Of a stretch of 64,000 nucleotides of DNA, positions 46,201 through 57,622 are shown in pieces (the first letter of the stretch is position 1; each line of letters opens with the position of its first letter). Below the pieces are notes generated by a model, which ran no database searches, had not been told where the DNA came from, and saw nothing but the letters and a program-made list of their open reading frames with translations. Source of the DNA: Aspidiotus rigidus (lineage: Eukaryota; Arthropoda; Insecta; Hemiptera; Diaspididae); the NCBI GenBank assembly GCA_035079385.1, contig JAVHKY010000012.1, forward strand, positions 1,594,501-1,658,500, written 5' to 3'. Position numbers and translations under genes: made by a program.

Positions 46201-46675
46201 GGAGTATAGACGGTTTGACCTCATTTGTAAATGGTATTGATTCTGAGATTTCAAAATAAAATCAACTTGGTACCTACGTGATAGTTTTTGATATGGAAAA
46301 AATTAAGAGTAAACGTTCTGATGCGAAACCTAGAAGGGAGAATTTCCTCATCTAACTCGCATTTTTATTCATTATTTTTAAAATAATCCTTGTTTCTTTC
46401 AGAGCGAAGATGGTAGTGATGGAGATAACGAGTTGGTGACCCGCCGGTTCGATAAGAGCCTAATGTTCTCTCGTGAAGAATTGATGAAGTTTTTCCACGT
46501 CTGTAACTGTTGCAACAAGAAATTCGAATTCGAAGTAGATATGATAGATCATGAAAACCAACCAGAAAAAATATTGTATAGTTGCAAGCATTGCAATGTG
46601 CATTTTGCTGACAGCGACGCGGTTGAGGTTCATGAAAAAATCCACATTACGCATACGGAGATCGATATCGATTAG
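40266..46675 (+). CDS. C2H2 zinc-finger protein, 3 exons, 473 aa
   Basis: Exons 40,266-41,309, 41,877-41,981 and 46,403-46,675, all phase 0 with GT-AG borders. ATG 40,266 is preceded by a splice acceptor (CTTTTCAG at about 40,240), implying an upstream 5' UTR exon. Fingers (residues): 31-51, 92-113, 122-143, 156-176, 227-247 and a C2HC-like one at 305-325 in exon 1. Exon 2 encodes an acidic linker with LKQEP, a match to the SUMO-site consensus. Exon 3 adds a degenerate finger and a classical one (CKHC...HEKIH) before the end TEIDID. Probably a nuclear DNA-binding regulator; target and orthologue unknown. Intron 2 (4.4 kb) is swollen by an RTE LINE and two DNA elements. Confidence 0.85.
42147..44830 (-). 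mobile_element. RTE-clade LINE in zinc-finger intron, broken
   Basis: Reading leftwards: KEEVETVLKNLKNDKAPGPDKISNEIL and IPHQWRVV (44,816-44,433), CSTIDHLFIMNQLIEKSNEY (about 44,290), IDSYKALDTVNHEF (about 43,190), RRGVKQGDPLASNLYNAVLEE (43,060-42,990), YGSRTWAPTN and MERSLLGVTRAERVRNK (42,670-42,440), DWTPYDHKRERGRPRRRW (about 42,350), ending in a TTATTATTAT tail at 42,147. The catalytic FADD box is lost (LSIIRLV in its place), the endonuclease is absent, and a 992 bp DNA element splits the RT. Same clade as 1-861. Confidence 0.87.
43218..44209. mobile_element. Non-autonomous DNA element with TGTCCTCA arrays
   Basis: 992 bp inside the RTE RT domain. Perfect 12 bp terminal inverted repeats CCCGGTGAATAA / TTATTCACCGGG extend imperfectly into GTCCTCA. 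The left half carries many copies of (A/G)TCCTCAT (about 43,240-43,600) and the right half carries it in both orientations (43,860-44,190). Part of the middle is AT-rich and unique. No transposase. The target duplication is unclear (at most a few T residues). The RTE frame resumes on the other side, which proves insertion. I cannot assign the superfamily. Confidence 0.8.
44950..46402 (+). repeat. Zinc-finger intron repeat unit, copy 2 (interrupted)
   Basis: Parts 44,950-45,362 and 46,220-46,402 are colinear with 1,295-1,910 and 46,810-47,483. The element 45,363-46,219 is absent from the other two copies. It ends at the acceptor of exon 3. Confidence 0.75.
45363..46219. mobile_element. Non-autonomous DNA element with GTTCACAATTA motifs and long hairpin
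   Basis: 857 bp bounded by GTCAAACCG and CGGTTTGAC and missing from both paralogous introns. Internal GTTCACAATTA or its complement TAATTGTGAAC recurs near 45,375, 45,565, 45,595, 45,690, 45,726, 46,055 and 46,072, mostly subterminal. Near the right end is an imperfect hairpin with 45 bp arms (46,090-46,134 and 46,156-46,200; four mismatches, 21 nt loop). No coding frame of note. Superfamily unknown. Confidence 0.75.
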
Positions 46676-46757
46676 TGTAAGAAATGAAATGCTATATTTC
46701 GATTTAAAGATAAAGATCAGATCTTGTTTCTCTCTGAGTAGCTTTTATTACTTGGTT

Positions 46758-47018
46758 TTAAGTTATTTTGTGTTCAATTTTTTTCTTTTCAATTGTAACG
46801 ACTAGAGCATTTGGGATATACCCTGAATGTATGAGGGACCTGAGTATTTTTAAAAGATTTCCTCGGAGACCAAAAGCGTGGAGTTTTTTGCATATAAAAT
46901 ATCTCCAAAATCGTGGGTATGCTTCTTGGAGATGGTGAGTTCGAAAGAAAGGCTTGTTCGATTTGGCTTTGAAGGACGGCAAGAGCTTGGATAGAGTTTC
47001 ATCCCTCTCTGAAGCCAT
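46758..47018 (-). pseudogene. LINE RT fragment in repeat unit copy 3
   Basis: The minus frame includes KKLHAFGLRGNLLKILRSLI, a core RT block of Jockey/CR1-type LINEs, homologous to the remnant in copy 1. Confidence 0.65.
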
Positions 47019-47483
47019 ATCGTACAGGAGACGGTAAAACGTTATGTTCTAGAAACCACCACGGTCTTTTCTTGGTTACTTTCTAAAATACTTCGCCCAA
47101 CACACTGGTGAGGACAATGGGTTAGTATAAAGCGTGAAAAGAGGGATCATTCCCTGGTTTCAAAATAGGGAGGATGAACGCTTACTTCCAGACTGAGAGA
47201 TAAAAATATACCTCTCGAATTCACGGTCGGTAGATGGAATACAGGTTTTATGTGAGAAATTAACGGTTCATTTTACTCCCACAATGTGATAATTTGTAAA
47301 CTGTATTGATTCTGAGATTACAAAATGGAATCAACTTACACGATAGTTTTTGATGTAGTTTTTTGAGCGGAACTCTATTAGAGTAAACGTTCTGATGCGA
47401 GACCTAGAACCTAGAAGGGAGAATTTTCTTATCAGACTCGTCCATCTTATTCTTCTTTTTAAAATAATTCTTGTTTCTTTCAG
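46810..47483 (+). repeat. Zinc-finger intron repeat unit, copy 3
   Basis: Tandem to copy 2, directly after the last exon of the zinc-finger gene. It ends in the same TTTCTTTCAG acceptor. Confidence 0.75.
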
Positions 47484-47513
47484 ATCGAAGATTGGTTTCG
47501 AAAATATATTGAA
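47484..47513 (+). pseudogene. Truncated third terminal exon of zinc-finger family
   Basis: After the acceptor, the first codons (IEDWF) align with the start of exons 1,911 (IADDF) and 46,403 (SEDG). The frame then stops within about ten codons and all finger residues are missing. A decayed copy that marks a past tandem triplication. Confidence 0.55.
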
Positions 47514-47572
47514 TGATTATGAGTGTGGATCATCCAAAGAATTTAAACTTGTATAAACTAGTTACCTATCAA

Positions 47573-47609
<37 letters not shown>

Positions 47610-49960
47610 GATCAAAATCACAGATGCAGCATGTAACACAGCCACGTTAACGTATTGTCGTTCGAATGGGGCAACCTTTTTTTTCAATACTTTAGAATTT
47701 TGTAACTCCTTAAGTTTTGTCAAGTTTGTAAGAGATAAGTTGCACACGTACACAGGGTATTATCAATAAACAGTGCGAGGGAAATAACCGCCTTCCCCAG
47801 TAGAACTAGGTATCAACCATTATTTCTTTTTGTATTTATTTTCATGTATGTTTTTCTTTATAATTTGACTGACCTATTTTTGTTACCAAGTTCTTTTCAA
47901 AATATATTAAGCCAGCCTTGTGTTTATAGTGTAATATTTTGATTTTCCGATTTATAAACCAGTGCGCCTTCATTATTATCTTATTATTTTTGAACGTATC
48001 CATTTTCAAGCAAATTTTCCGTATTGTCTACTTACTTCTTTGGATTTTTACCAAGCTCTTTTTTTTTTTCTTGAATTATATTATGGTTTCTTAGTGCATC
48101 TTGATTGTCTTATAAATTTTTACCTTTTTTTAATGTCTTAAGTTATTAGATTTTACCGTTTTTTCTATTTTTAAGCAATTTTTTTTTCTTTCTTTGTAAT
48201 GTCTTATTACTTTTTACCACATAATTTTGGTTTTTGACTTGTTTTTAAAACCAATTAAATCTATAGAAAATGTCTCTGCATTCCTTGTTTTACTTTGTCA
48301 AGAGAGTTGTGATTTTTGAAGTTCCTCTTCTCTCATATATATGTAGCTCAAAAGTAGAGATTTTTTGAGATTCTCTTCAATTACATACAGCTTGATACTC
48401 GCAATTTTCCAAAAAAAAATAGTTATTTAATTTTCATTATTTCCCAATGCACTAAACAAATAGCGTTTTTAAACAAAAATTCAAAAGATTATTTTGCAGG
48501 TAGGCTAAAAAGAGAACAGAATTTTTCAACCACGAATACCTGTAGTTTTTTAATAACTTACAGGACGCAAAGTCACACGCAAAGTACACAAATCTTAGCT
48601 AAATTTATAGTATGGGAAACGGGGACTGGTGTATTCAAATATTGCTAGGTAATTTAACTTTTTTCCACAAACGCCTACTCAAAAAGCCAATCGGTTGATA
48701 AGCGATAACAGCAAACGACCCATTTTTCTGGGGCTCTTGTCTCTAGCAAGGCGAGAGTCCCTATGCAATCGCGAAAAAAAAAAAAAAAATCTCACCGCAA
48801 AAATGTGTTTTGAAGTTACTCAAGTTGTACATACATTCTCTGTTACTTGAGATTTAATTTTTGCGCATCAATTTCCCAATTTCCGAAGTTTTTCTTTTTG
48901 GTACGTCAATCAATATTGATAATAATATTGCACTTATCGTTGCAGTTATCGCGTGATTATAAGAAGGTATACAAGTCAACAAAGATTTTATTTTTGCATA
49001 TCATTTTTCAAATTTCTGTTTAGCCTTAGCGAGTTTTATTTTTGTATGGTATTTTCTGAATTCTTATACAGTCTTCGAAAAAGTTTCTTCTCTTTGATAC
49101 CTCATTATTTTACTTTCTGGTATGCTCATGATAACGATATTACTCTGGACAATCTCTCCGTTTTTGTCATAGGTGATAATGGATCTATTTTGGATGTTGA
49201 ATAAAAAAAAACTAACAGTATCTGTATGGTTTTGCGTTCAGTTTTTAAAGGAAATGAGAAAATAAAATCGCTTAGGTGAAAGAAAACTGTCCCATCCATT
49301 TTTGAACAAATACTTCATTGTACAAAAATTGTACGAATATAATTAACGTTTCTAAACAATGGAATTCAACAATTTGCAAATGTTTGGAGACCTATTATCG
49401 ACTAAACTAATTTATAGTGACTTTGATGAGAATGAGTTTGTACTATTTAGGAAAAACAAATAGCAAAAGAGGCCTTTAAGATTCTTTCAGGGGTAGCCTA
49501 CGTTGTATAAAGTCACAATTCTCAAAGAAAATGTCAGGTACCTACATAGAAAGTCTACGTGAAGAATTACCGACCGTTTCTGTGAATTTTTTTCAAAAAG
49601 ATTCCAAATTGCCTTTGGTAGGCCTACTCAAATTTTTTTAAAACTTTTTATTGTTTTTCAGTACCAAAATATCGAATGGTCAGCCAAAGAAAAAGGAAGT
49701 TTTTTGCGTTCATCATTATTATCATCGTTTTGTGACTTTATTTTTCCTTACAACATTTCTGTTTCAAGTTGTCTCTTTCAAACCCAGTGAGCGCCTGATG
49801 ATGTAGCTACAAAAAAGAATAAGGAAATTTTAGAAATTTTGGTGAATACACTCGGAAAAGGCATTTCGATGATGGAAGGACTTCAAAATTCTCATTCTCC
49901 CCTATTATTCAATTCAATATCTGCACCCTTCTCATCACTAAAAAAATTGAATTAAAATTA
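47514..49960. other. Non-coding, T-rich
   Basis: Contains a 32-base T run (47,575-47,606), which on the minus strand would be a poly(A) tail of a retroposed sequence to its right. I cannot identify its body. A CATATATATGTAGCTC block near 48,335 resembles the dispersed motif of 22-26 kb. No gene supported. Confidence 0.4.
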
Positions 49961-49961
49961 A

Positions 49962-50501
49962 TTGAGAAAACTTTTCAAAACTTTGTTTTACATTCTGCTC
50001 AATTTAGATTGCGGTGTAGAAAAAAAGAAGATGTTACATTCATGGTATTTATTTAGAGGAATTAGAATAAGGTATAGGCGGATCGTTCAAGTTTCGATTT
50101 TAACTTGGGATAAATACGAAGATGTAAATAGAAGAAACCAGAAAGAATAAAATTTGGTGTATCAAATTTCGTATTATTATAACGAAAAACATCAACTGAA
50201 AAAAGAATATAAAATCGAAAAAAAAAATCGTAGGTATCAGAATTTTTGGTTGCCATTTAGTGATCTGAAGGTTGCTTTCGATAACGTGAATGAGAATGTC
50301 AAGCTTACGGTCAATGGCTTGATTAACAGAAAATCAAAAATAAAAACGAAAAAGTATTCGTTCGAAGTAATTAAAAAGATTTTAGTAAAAATAGTCAATA
50401 AGATTATTGATTTCCCTTGCGGAAATAAGCTCTTGGTGTTTATTTTTAACGCTGATCAGCATGGAATACATCTTTTCACCTATCGAACTACATTTCAATG
50501 A
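49962..50501 (+). other. Unrecognised AT-rich open region with one in-frame stop
   Basis: Two frames in the same phase (49,962-50,150 and 50,154-50,501) are separated only by TAA at 50,148-50,150, giving about 180 codons rich in Lys, Asn and Ile. No ATG at the start and no known domain. It may be a decayed gene, a gene with an exon boundary near 50,150, or chance in AT-rich DNA. Confidence 0.25.
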
Positions 50502-50544
50502 TTTTTTTCCCAAGTAATTGTGGTAAGCACTTTACATTTCTTTC

Positions 50545-50841
50545 TTGTCTCATCACAAATGCCTAACCTTCAATAATCTCCTATATATTCTTCGTCTTTC
50601 TCCTGTATCGCCTTCAATGAAATCAATACTTTTAAAATTAAAAATAAGGAACAGACTAGAAATATTACGAAGAATTCGTAATCTCCACGATTTATTTAGA
50701 AAGAAAAAGCTTAGATTTAATATAATGTACAGAAAACAAGTAGCCCTAAACCGTAACGTGATTCTTTACGAGCGACACAGAGAATTTTACAAACAAAATA
50801 GGAAATTGGAAGAAAGAACTTTTAAAAATACAAAAGAATAA
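50545..50841 (+). CDS. Hypothetical basic protein, 98 aa
   Basis: ORF rich in Arg/Lys/Leu (LLKLKIRNRLEILRRIRNLH stretch) with no recognised domain, followed by an AATAAA-like signal at about 50,872. It ends 86 bases before the maf-S stop on the other strand, so a real transcript would converge on maf-S. Low support. Confidence 0.25.
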   Translation: MSHHKCLTFNNLLYILRLSPVSPSMKSILLKLKIRNRLEILRRIRNLHDLFRKKKLRFNIMYRKQVALNRNVILYERHREFYKQNRKLEERTFKNTKE

Positions 50842-50927
50842 GGCAAAAAGTGCATTATTTGTTCTTTTTCCCAATAAACACAGTAACACATTAATATGGA
50901 GTCGAATATAATAAACATTAAAATCGT

Positions 50928-51531
50928 TCATAAACTCTCCAATTCGGGTGGAATGGGAATATCTTTCATCTGAGCAAATTTTTTCAGAGCATCATATTTG
51001 AAAGCTAGTGCTTCGACTTCTTCACGTAGAATATTATTGTCTTGTTGCATTCTTTCCATATCGCGATATTCTTGTGATTTCTCGCTCTCTAATTCGTCTT
51101 TCTGTTCGATTCGTTTGATACGACAACTGCGAAAGGATTCAAGCCGTTAATATACGAAATATTTATTAGCACATAGGTAGATACGTTAAATCGTTCATTC
51201 ACATTTTTACTCACCTAGCAGCGTAACCTCGGTTCTTCAAAGTTCTCCTTCGCTGTTTCATTAGTAGCACTTGTTCTTTTGTTAGACCTCTAAGTTTTAA
51301 TTGTCGGTTCAGATCGCGAACAGATATACTGACAAGCTCATCATCACTAATATCAAGCACTGGGCTCGGAGATAAGGGCGCCTGGAAGTGACAGGACTGG
51401 TTAGAAAAACGAATAAAACAGAAGTAATTTATTGTAAATAGGGTTCAACTCGATCATAATCCATTCTTTACTGTTTCAATGAGCAAAAAATCTAGGTTCT
51501 TTCAATCACTCACCATCTTCGTTCCTTTCAT
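50928..51531 (-). CDS. maf-S: Small Maf bZIP transcription factor
   Basis: 127 aa from three exons: 51,531-51,514, 51,381-51,215 and 51,126-50,928, with GT-AG borders and consistent phases (0, 2). The Maf extended homology region runs from about residue 20 ([16 protein letters not shown]), the basic region 48-67 contains [20 protein letters not shown], and a leucine zipper follows (L74, M88, L95, L102 heptads). No transactivation domain, so it is the small Maf class. Small Mafs dimerise with CNC factors (Nrf2/CncC) at antioxidant-response elements. Length is close to the Drosophila protein. ATG 51,529-51,531 starts a six-residue first exon. Head to head with the proteasome gene 560 bp away. 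Confidence 0.95.
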
Positions 51532-52092
51532 GGTGTCTGCAGGTTCAAATAATTGCGCAATGAGGATCAAACGTAAAATCGTTTCGAGAAAAATAGATTA
51601 AAACATGCCTTCGCTGATGAAACAAACTGCCGAAAAGAACATAGATCAACTCTGTACTCAAATGGCTACCTTCGCTAACTGAATTGAATAATCAGGTAAC
51701 GTAAAATAATAATAGTAAGGTTATTATCAAAAGTTGATGATTCAGGCTTCATGGTGGTATTCGAAATTCTTAGAAATTCTGCAAGGTTGCATACAGCGAA
51801 CTCTTCAATGCTAGCAATACAAATATTCAACTGCAGTCTGCAATCACAGTTATCTGTTGGTCACACTGTTTCTTTTATATCAATGTTTCATCATATCTGG
51901 CAGCACTGCTAAACGTGATATGCCACTTTCGGTTTGCTGGGTTCTCTGTAATCATTCTGTTGTGCGTTTGTACCTGTGTAATTATTGTATGTTGAACTAT
52001 CTTCAACAAATTATTTTGTTGCTGAGTTCATCCTATTTTCAATTCGTCATCACATGTCGAGAAGTTTGCAAGGATATAATTCTCGGGAACTA
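51532..52092. promoter_or_regulatory. Putative bidirectional promoter, maf-S / Psmb7
   Basis: 561 bp between divergent start codons. It must hold both 5' UTRs and promoters unless extra leader exons exist. I see no definite TATA box or named element. Confidence 0.5.
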
Positions 52093-53304
52093 ATGGCAGC
52101 CGCAAGTACCATGAGTATGCAAGAAACATCAGGTTTCAGTTTCGACAACTGCCTTAGGTAACTATCGATTAGACTTCATAATAGAATCATTTTTATTTTT
52201 ACTGATTGCCTTAATTTATCGTAACAGGAATAAATTCTTGGAAGAGAAAGGTTTCGCCACTCCTAAAGCTACAAAAACTGGTACTACTATCGTTGGACTG
52301 GTGTATAAAGATGGTGTAGTTCTAGGAGCCGATACAAGAGCCACCGAAGACACGATAGTCGCGGACAAAAATTGTGAAAAAATTCATTACTTGAATAGAA
52401 ATATGTAGTATGTATGCTTCACGGACAATATTTCGCTAGTTATTTCAGACCATAATTTATTAATCTCGACTTCGTACTCTTTAGTTGTTGCGGAGCCGGT
52501 ACCGCTGCAGATACCTTCATGGTAACCTCAATGATATCATCCAATTTGGAATTACACAGATTGAATAGTGGTCGCACCGTTCCCGTCGTTGTTGCTTGCC
52601 GTATGCTTAAGCAAATGTTATTCCGATATCAGGTACTTCCGTAAGTTCATGAATCTCTCAATCCAGCCAAACATCATCTTATATTTTGTCATACCATGAT
52701 GTAGGGTCATATTGGAGCGGCGTTGATTCTGGGAGGTGTAGACAAGACTGGCAGTCACTTATACAGTATATTTCCTCACGGTTCTACGGATAAATTGCCG
52801 TATACTACCATGGGCTCAGGTTCTTTAGCTGCTATGGCTGTTTTTGAGGCTAAATGGAAGCCGGATTTGGAAGTAATTATCTGTTGTGGTGAACCCATCT
52901 TAGCGATATCTCTATAATCTTTTATTTAAAACTACTTCTTGTTTCAGGAAGAGGAAGCGAAACTGCTTGTGAAAGAAGCTATCGCTGCGGGTATTTTTAA
53001 CGATTTAGGTTCTGGAAGTAACGTCGATGTGTGCGTTATCAAGAAAGATGGTGTCGAATATTGTCGACCGTTCGAATGTTTAAATGAGAAAGGCAAACGG
53101 TAAGCCTCACCGAGCGATTATATATATTAGAAAACCTCTTTATCACAAAACTTATGGTGCGTTTTTTTTTTTTTTGTTTGAAGAGATGGGAAGTACAATT
53201 ATCAAAAAGGTACTACTGCCACGTTAGAAACAAGAACTATACCCATACATGTTGAAAGTGAAAGTGTATTTTCATTGGATACGTCGAGCATGGATACATC
53301 CTAG
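52093..53304 (+). CDS. Psmb7: 20S proteasome subunit beta type-7 (beta2, trypsin-like)
   Basis: 276 aa from six exons: 52,093-52,157, 52,228-52,404, 52,485-52,632, 52,705-52,872, 52,948-53,099 and 53,184-53,304, all GT-AG with matching phases. Propeptide of 40 residues ends KTG; the nucleophile Thr41 begins [11 protein letters not shown], with Asp57 and Lys73 at the expected catalytic positions 17 and 33. Other family blocks: [65 protein letters not shown] and the long C-terminal arm that wraps beta3. Length equals the animal family. It is the catalytic subunit cleaving after basic residues in the 20S core, in cytosol and nucleus. Confidence 0.97.
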
Positions 53305-53969
53305 GAATTCGACGATTTTGTGGAATAATTTTACATATATTTTTTGGTATACGTTTAATTTTCAGATATAAAAATATTCATAACAGTTCTTGTCTTCTTG
53401 TATAAAAAACCACTGGAATGTAGATCAGATTTTCCTCAAAAACCAAAACATGAGTATTTATTAAGTAGAAAAAAATATCCGACTCTCATCACAAATAAGA
53501 ACGCGAAAAAATATTGCACAGATTAAATTAAAAACAAATAACATAGAAAATTCAATTAAAAAAAACTCATGAAGTACTGTCTAATACACAGGAAAGCTGA
53601 TAAAATAACAATTGTGACGAAAAAGAAAAACACTGGGAATAAAAAGATTCTAAGTTATAGAATAAAAACCTTGATACATTCTTATATTGAACATAGGCTC
53701 TCAATTTCGATCACAGTCAAATACACTTCTCTTGTTGTTAAAATAAGAAAATTCTTACTCGATATTTTCAGGTCAAAGACTGGATACTATCATTGCACAA
53801 TCGTTTCTAGGAAACTTTAGTCAGTCTCGTAAGTACATTATAAGTAGGGTGACCATTAATTTAACTAAAAAAAAGAATTCTCAAAAAATAATCTTACGGA
53901 ATAAAAATGCTGAAAAGGAACATGGACGTCGACTTGTTCGTTTTACTGGCACAATCGGAATTCGTTGTT
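53305..53969. other. Intergenic, convergent 3' ends
   Basis: 3' UTRs and spacer of Psmb7 (plus) and POMT1 (minus). The 83-codon frame at 53,569-53,820 has no family match. Confidence 0.5.
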
Positions 53970-56900
53970 TCACTCTTTGTGAATAATGAAGTCCCAAGTG
54001 CTTTTCCATCTCAATTTGATCACATCGATGGCCGATAACGAGGAAACCCCGTAACTAAATACGGAGAATTTGCGAAACACATACAACACTAAGATAATCC
54101 ACGAACAGACACATACATAACAAACTATCTGTACGACACGATTACGTCTGTAACAGAAGAACTTCCAGTTTTAAAACTTATGAAATACAACTATACGTAT
54201 GAACGTCAAGTTCTACACATGTCCAACCTCGATAGAATTCCAAAATGTTCAACAACGGCCGCCGTGAGAAGACATTTAAATACCAACGCTGGTAAATAGT
54301 GATGTAAGAATAGTGTGCGGTCAACGAAAAAATACGGCAAATAATGTAAAAAATAACCAACCAACAGTACTTGACCAGTTTTGACGAAATGATTCCATGT
54401 ATCTTCAAAGAGGAAAGAGGATCATGAGATTATAATGGATACTCAGGAGAACGTAAAATGAACATTTCAAATATACCCACTCACCAGAATCGATATCGTA
54501 TATAAGTCTCCTTCTTCGTAATAAATAAAATGACCCTAAACCGATGTATATTAAAACTGCAACTACTCCCGAATACCAGATGATAATGTTACCCAATAAA
54601 TAAATTTGTCCCTGAAATTATAACAATACTCTCAAGTTCCAAGAATACAGTCAAAAGAGTAGAAAAGATACAATATAATCGCTACTAACGTTATGTTCAC
54701 CGCTAATCCAATAGGCTATACCTCTACCCGTTAAAGGCCACTCAATGGGATCACTGCTGTACATATGGTTTTGAATGTTCTCTTGATGATTGAAAAACAT
54801 CTTGTACTGAAGCTCGTAAAATTTATCCCAGAACGATAAAGATGTGGCTCGCAATGGAATCATTTCAGCCGCCATTATATCTCGTTCACGTTCTTTCTCA
54901 TCTTCGCCTAGTAATTGAAGAAATAAGTAATTAAGTTCAGGTAGAGGTAAACGGTATCTTCTGAAAAAGGTTATACAAACTTTTAGTATAACGATGTTCT
55001 TCAACATTCCAAACTGTATCTTCTTGCTGTACAACTTTATCAGCAACAACTTCATGTTGATGGAAACCCCACTCGGGTAACTGTCGACCACTGAATTTTA
55101 AAGCTTGACTGGAGTTTACATGAATTAGCCTTATCTACAAAATTGAAATAAAAGACAATAAAATTCATAACTTTCTTAGAGTGATTAATACAACATTATT
55201 ATCCAGAAATCAATACTAACCAGAGATTGGATACTATGCCACACATCGTCAGTGAGTTCTCTATTGATAATATCCACTTTCCAGAAATTCTGGGCTGGCA
55301 TTGAAACATTGTAATCAATGTAACAAGACACTTCCTATAAAATAAATATTTTATATATGAAATAAATTAAAAAAAAAAAAATGGGATTCTGAATTCCATA
55401 ACTGATACAATGCAAATTTTATCTTCTCTCAAATGTGTTTCACGTATCGAAATTCAAAATTTCATATAGAAACTCGGAGTATTTTTACTCAAAAATCTGC
55501 AAGAAAAATGGTAGGTACTTGGAAATTTGTCACAATCGAATAGGAAATTTGAACCACGATAGTAAAAGTATACTCATCGTGAAGTTGTGAAACGAATTTG
55601 ACTTTCAAGCCTAACATAATGTAAAACTTTGTGGTGACCAGCATTATTTACCTGATTGTGTGGCGACATTGGAGCAGCAACGTCATGAGTATTAAGGGCA
55701 CGACTCGTAATACCGTGAACAAGTTGAATAATATCTCCATGTTTAATAATATCTACAGGATCTCCGACAACTAAAGTATCTCGAGTAGGACGTTTCACTA
55801 TCCACCAATTATTCACGTCCTACCATTCCACAAAGATTAAAAAAAAAAAAAATTACTGAAGAAAGGATTTGACAAAACCTAATTTAAGGAGCCCATATTC
55901 GACTTACTTTGTAAGTATAACAGGTTACTTGTTGTTGATGCGAACTTCCTCTTTTGTCCTGGTATCGAATAGGATACACATGCGAATGTGAATGGAGCCA
56001 ACAAGTACGACCATGAGTATGCCTCAACGTAATCTGTGACCCATGAACGACTTGAACAGGTTGTCCTCTAGTGATCGAGGCCAGTCCGCCCTGATATTGA
56101 TACACGGGTACAAGAATTAAATAACAGTTCAGACTTCAGAAATTTTACAAAACTTTGAATTTTACCTCAAGACTGGCTTGAAATGCGCTGGTCATTACAC
56201 TATCGTGTGGCCCAGCCTTTATGAGGATCTTTAAATGAATATAGAACACCAAAAGGTACAAGGAAATTGATACGAAGCCAATGACGAAACTTTGTAGCGC
56301 TGATAAAAACCATAAACGTTTGTCCGAGATAGTTCTATTAGGTATAATTCTTTGCCAATAATCGGTCCATATGAGCGAGACACCGAGGAGCCATGAGAAC
56401 CAACCGGCATATTTAATACTAAATTTAAAATCGTAAAAAACAGTTTAGGCTCGTTCTAAAAGCGTGATGAAATAGTAAAAACGTACGACAGATGAGATTT
56501 CATACCAGACTGATAAAGTTAGAAAAACAAGTCCAAATATGAGGTAATGCCATCTATATAAATTATTTCTCGTTCCATTCAGATAGACGAGAAGAAAATA
56601 CAGTCCGCATAAGGCAAATAATATCAACATTGGTTCCATTAAGATAAATCTTGACTGCGTTAAGATTGCGTTATCTGTAATACAGGCAGGCAGACTTTAG
56701 AATGGATACTTTTTGTAGTAAAATATAGAAATCGATTCACTTACCACAAAGAATTAGAAAAGAAGCAAGAATGGCGATCCATGATTGACAACCGAGTTCC
56801 AGCATCAGATGATACGCCACCGGTACGATCAAACTTCCCGATAATGCTGGAATAAAGCGTAGCGCGAAAAGTGGAACATCGTCACTGTAAGGGCTGCCAA

Positions 56901-57622
56901 TTTTACTAAATTTGAATTTTCCTACAAGTTCGAAATACAAATTGTTTGATTCTCGACATACTTCAGTGAGCCACGACAAGATAAAGTCATTGCTTGTTTG
57001 CTTGATTCGAATGTGAGCGTGTTTTTTTTATTTGACAGGCCAGGTCACGTATTATTTTCAAACTTACCATCGAAATTGGCTAAATATGCAGGGATGGCAA
57101 TGAGTTGCTTTCCCAGTGGAGGATGAGAGTCGAAAAAGAAGGTTCGTTTCAAATACAAACCAACATATTTCCCGTAATGCAGCTCATCAAACCTAAAATT
57201 TAGTAAATAGAGGCATGTAATTTGGTAGCAAAATAAAATTATCAGTAATTTAAAGGATTTCTCTCATACTTACACAATATTCCGCGGTTCAGAAAGTTTA
57301 TAAAATCTTGAAATGACGGCCAAGAAGAATAAAACTATAGATATTATATCAATATTTACGCTAAAGGACACACGTTTTGGAAGTGTTATTTCAGCTTCAG
57401 TCATCTTTTTCTTCGTTGGTGGATTATCTTCATCCTGAAAAAAATTAGAGATAATTTGGAATACAGAATTAACGGTTGATAAGAAAAAAAATATACCTTT
57501 TCTTTCGTTGGAACATCACTAGTTTGAAAATCGTCATAGTTCGTAGAAGATACTTTTTGATCCGGTTCACTTTGCTTCGTTTTTTTCCTCTTACTCTTTT
57601 TCGATTTTGAATCGATGGTCAT
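53970..57622 (-). CDS. POMT1: Protein O-mannosyltransferase 1
   Basis: 775 aa from 14 exons (minus): 57,622-57,497; 57,434-57,274; 57,192-57,068; 56,921-56,745; 56,674-56,506; 56,418-56,166; 56,090-55,908; 55,819-55,652; 55,334-55,221; 55,134-54,981; 54,907-54,690; 54,611-54,485; 54,402-54,228; 54,147-53,970. All are GT-AG and phases close exactly. After a Lys-rich cytosolic tail and the first membrane segment, the luminal loop has the catalytic DE at 98-99 ([10 protein letters not shown]) and [11 protein letters not shown]. Three MIR repeats span about 338-545 ([36 protein letters not shown]), then the C-terminal membrane segments and [12 protein letters not shown] membrane GT39 enzyme (rotated abdomen in Drosophila), works with POMT2. 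Confidence 0.96.
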
